Source: Brachycybe producta (Eukaryota > Arthropoda > Diplopoda > Playtdesmida > Andrognathidae). Taken from it: a stretch of 64,000 bases of DNA. Numbering within the stretch: position 1 is the stretch's first letter; every line of letters starts with the position of its first letter. Below are positions 63,681-64,000 of the stretch, one piece after another. The notes beneath the pieces were generated by a model. The model had not been told where the DNA came from, searched no databases, and saw nothing but the letters and a program-made list of their open reading frames with translations. Both the position numbers and the translations under genes were made by a program. The DNA lies in assembly GCA_036925085.1 (NCBI GenBank), contig JAUPFP010000036.1, forward strand, positions 1,798,001-1,862,000. The letters are read 5' to 3'.

Positions 63681-64000
63681 ATCATACCTAATATATACAC
63701 TTTCGCATCTTTTTTTTTTGGTTCATATATAGGAAAAGATTTTTCGTCGAATTTTGTTTCAAAAGTTTTAAGTTGTTCTTATAATACAAATTGTAGCATC
63801 TGGCGCCACCAGATAGATGAGGAGGGATTTTTTTTGTTCTCCTTCCATCCACCCCTTTTTCATCTGGCATTTATCTGGAATGCCAAATGATTAATTATGC
63901 AAGACAGGTTAAGTGTTATTAATTTAAAACTTAATTGTCCTTCCAACTCTATCTATAGCCTCCTCTCCTCTCTTTTACACCTCACCCCACATTTCTTAGT
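63453..64000. other. Non-coding end of window with (CT)n
   Basis: (CAA)n near 63481-63499, (CT)n at 63641-63678, a small palindrome CTGGCGCCACCAG near 63800, and a C-rich tract at the window edge. No gene seen. Confidence 0.5.

Overview
The window is 64 kb of AT-rich animal DNA, very rich in transposable elements. I found no convincing intact host gene, no rRNA or tRNA gene, no operon and no CRISPR array. Long A/T runs, many simple repeats, eukaryotic TATA and AATAAA signals inside LTRs, a tRNA-derived SINE and metazoan-type Ty3/Gypsy elements all indicate a metazoan. GGTTAGGTT-type arrays and frequent 'agatggcgcc' motifs make an arthropod my best guess, but this is weak.

The dominant content is two almost identical full-length LTR retrotransposons in opposite orientation. 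Element 1 (28315..39793, plus strand, 11.5 kb) has 849-bp LTRs that differ at one base and is flanked by a 4-bp duplication ATAA. Element 2 (46120..55736, minus strand, 9.6 kb) has 920-bp LTRs in which I saw no difference. It interrupts a (TA)n tract and has a 4-bp duplication ATAT. Both carry an intact gag and an intact protease/reverse transcriptase/RNase H/integrase ORF. The two ORFs are joined by a textbook -1 frameshift signal: TTTAAAC, then the gag stop, then a potential H-type pseudoknot. The gag start codon lies inside the LTR, so the presumed tRNA primer-binding site lies within gag. A third ORF (ORF3), which I do not recognise, follows integrase. In element 1 it is fused in frame to pol. 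In element 2 it is frameshifted and shortened.

The most interesting signals come from comparing the two elements. From the LTR core promoter through gag, pol and the start of ORF3 they are about 99% identical. From about 100 codons into ORF3, through the 3' untranslated region and the distal U3, they are strongly diverged. This looks like one module swapped by template switching. Within that module both elements carry a chain of short hairpins whose arms differ between the elements but remain complementary.

The rest is a nested landscape of non-autonomous DNA transposons. These include a MITE family with ACAGGCA ends and 8-10-bp duplications (8 copies, three with an empty site visible elsewhere in the window), a hAT-like family with TAGGGCTCGGA ends, TTA/TAA-flanked Harbinger-like elements, and a TA-flanked element with GTGTCCC-like ends. 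There is also a 688-bp element whose termini are a 16/32-bp minisatellite enclosing a telomere-like array, a palindromic dispersed family (called J here), two SINE copies, and simple repeats. Two short ORFs (3534..3755 and 27397..27729, minus) could be exon or pseudogene fragments.
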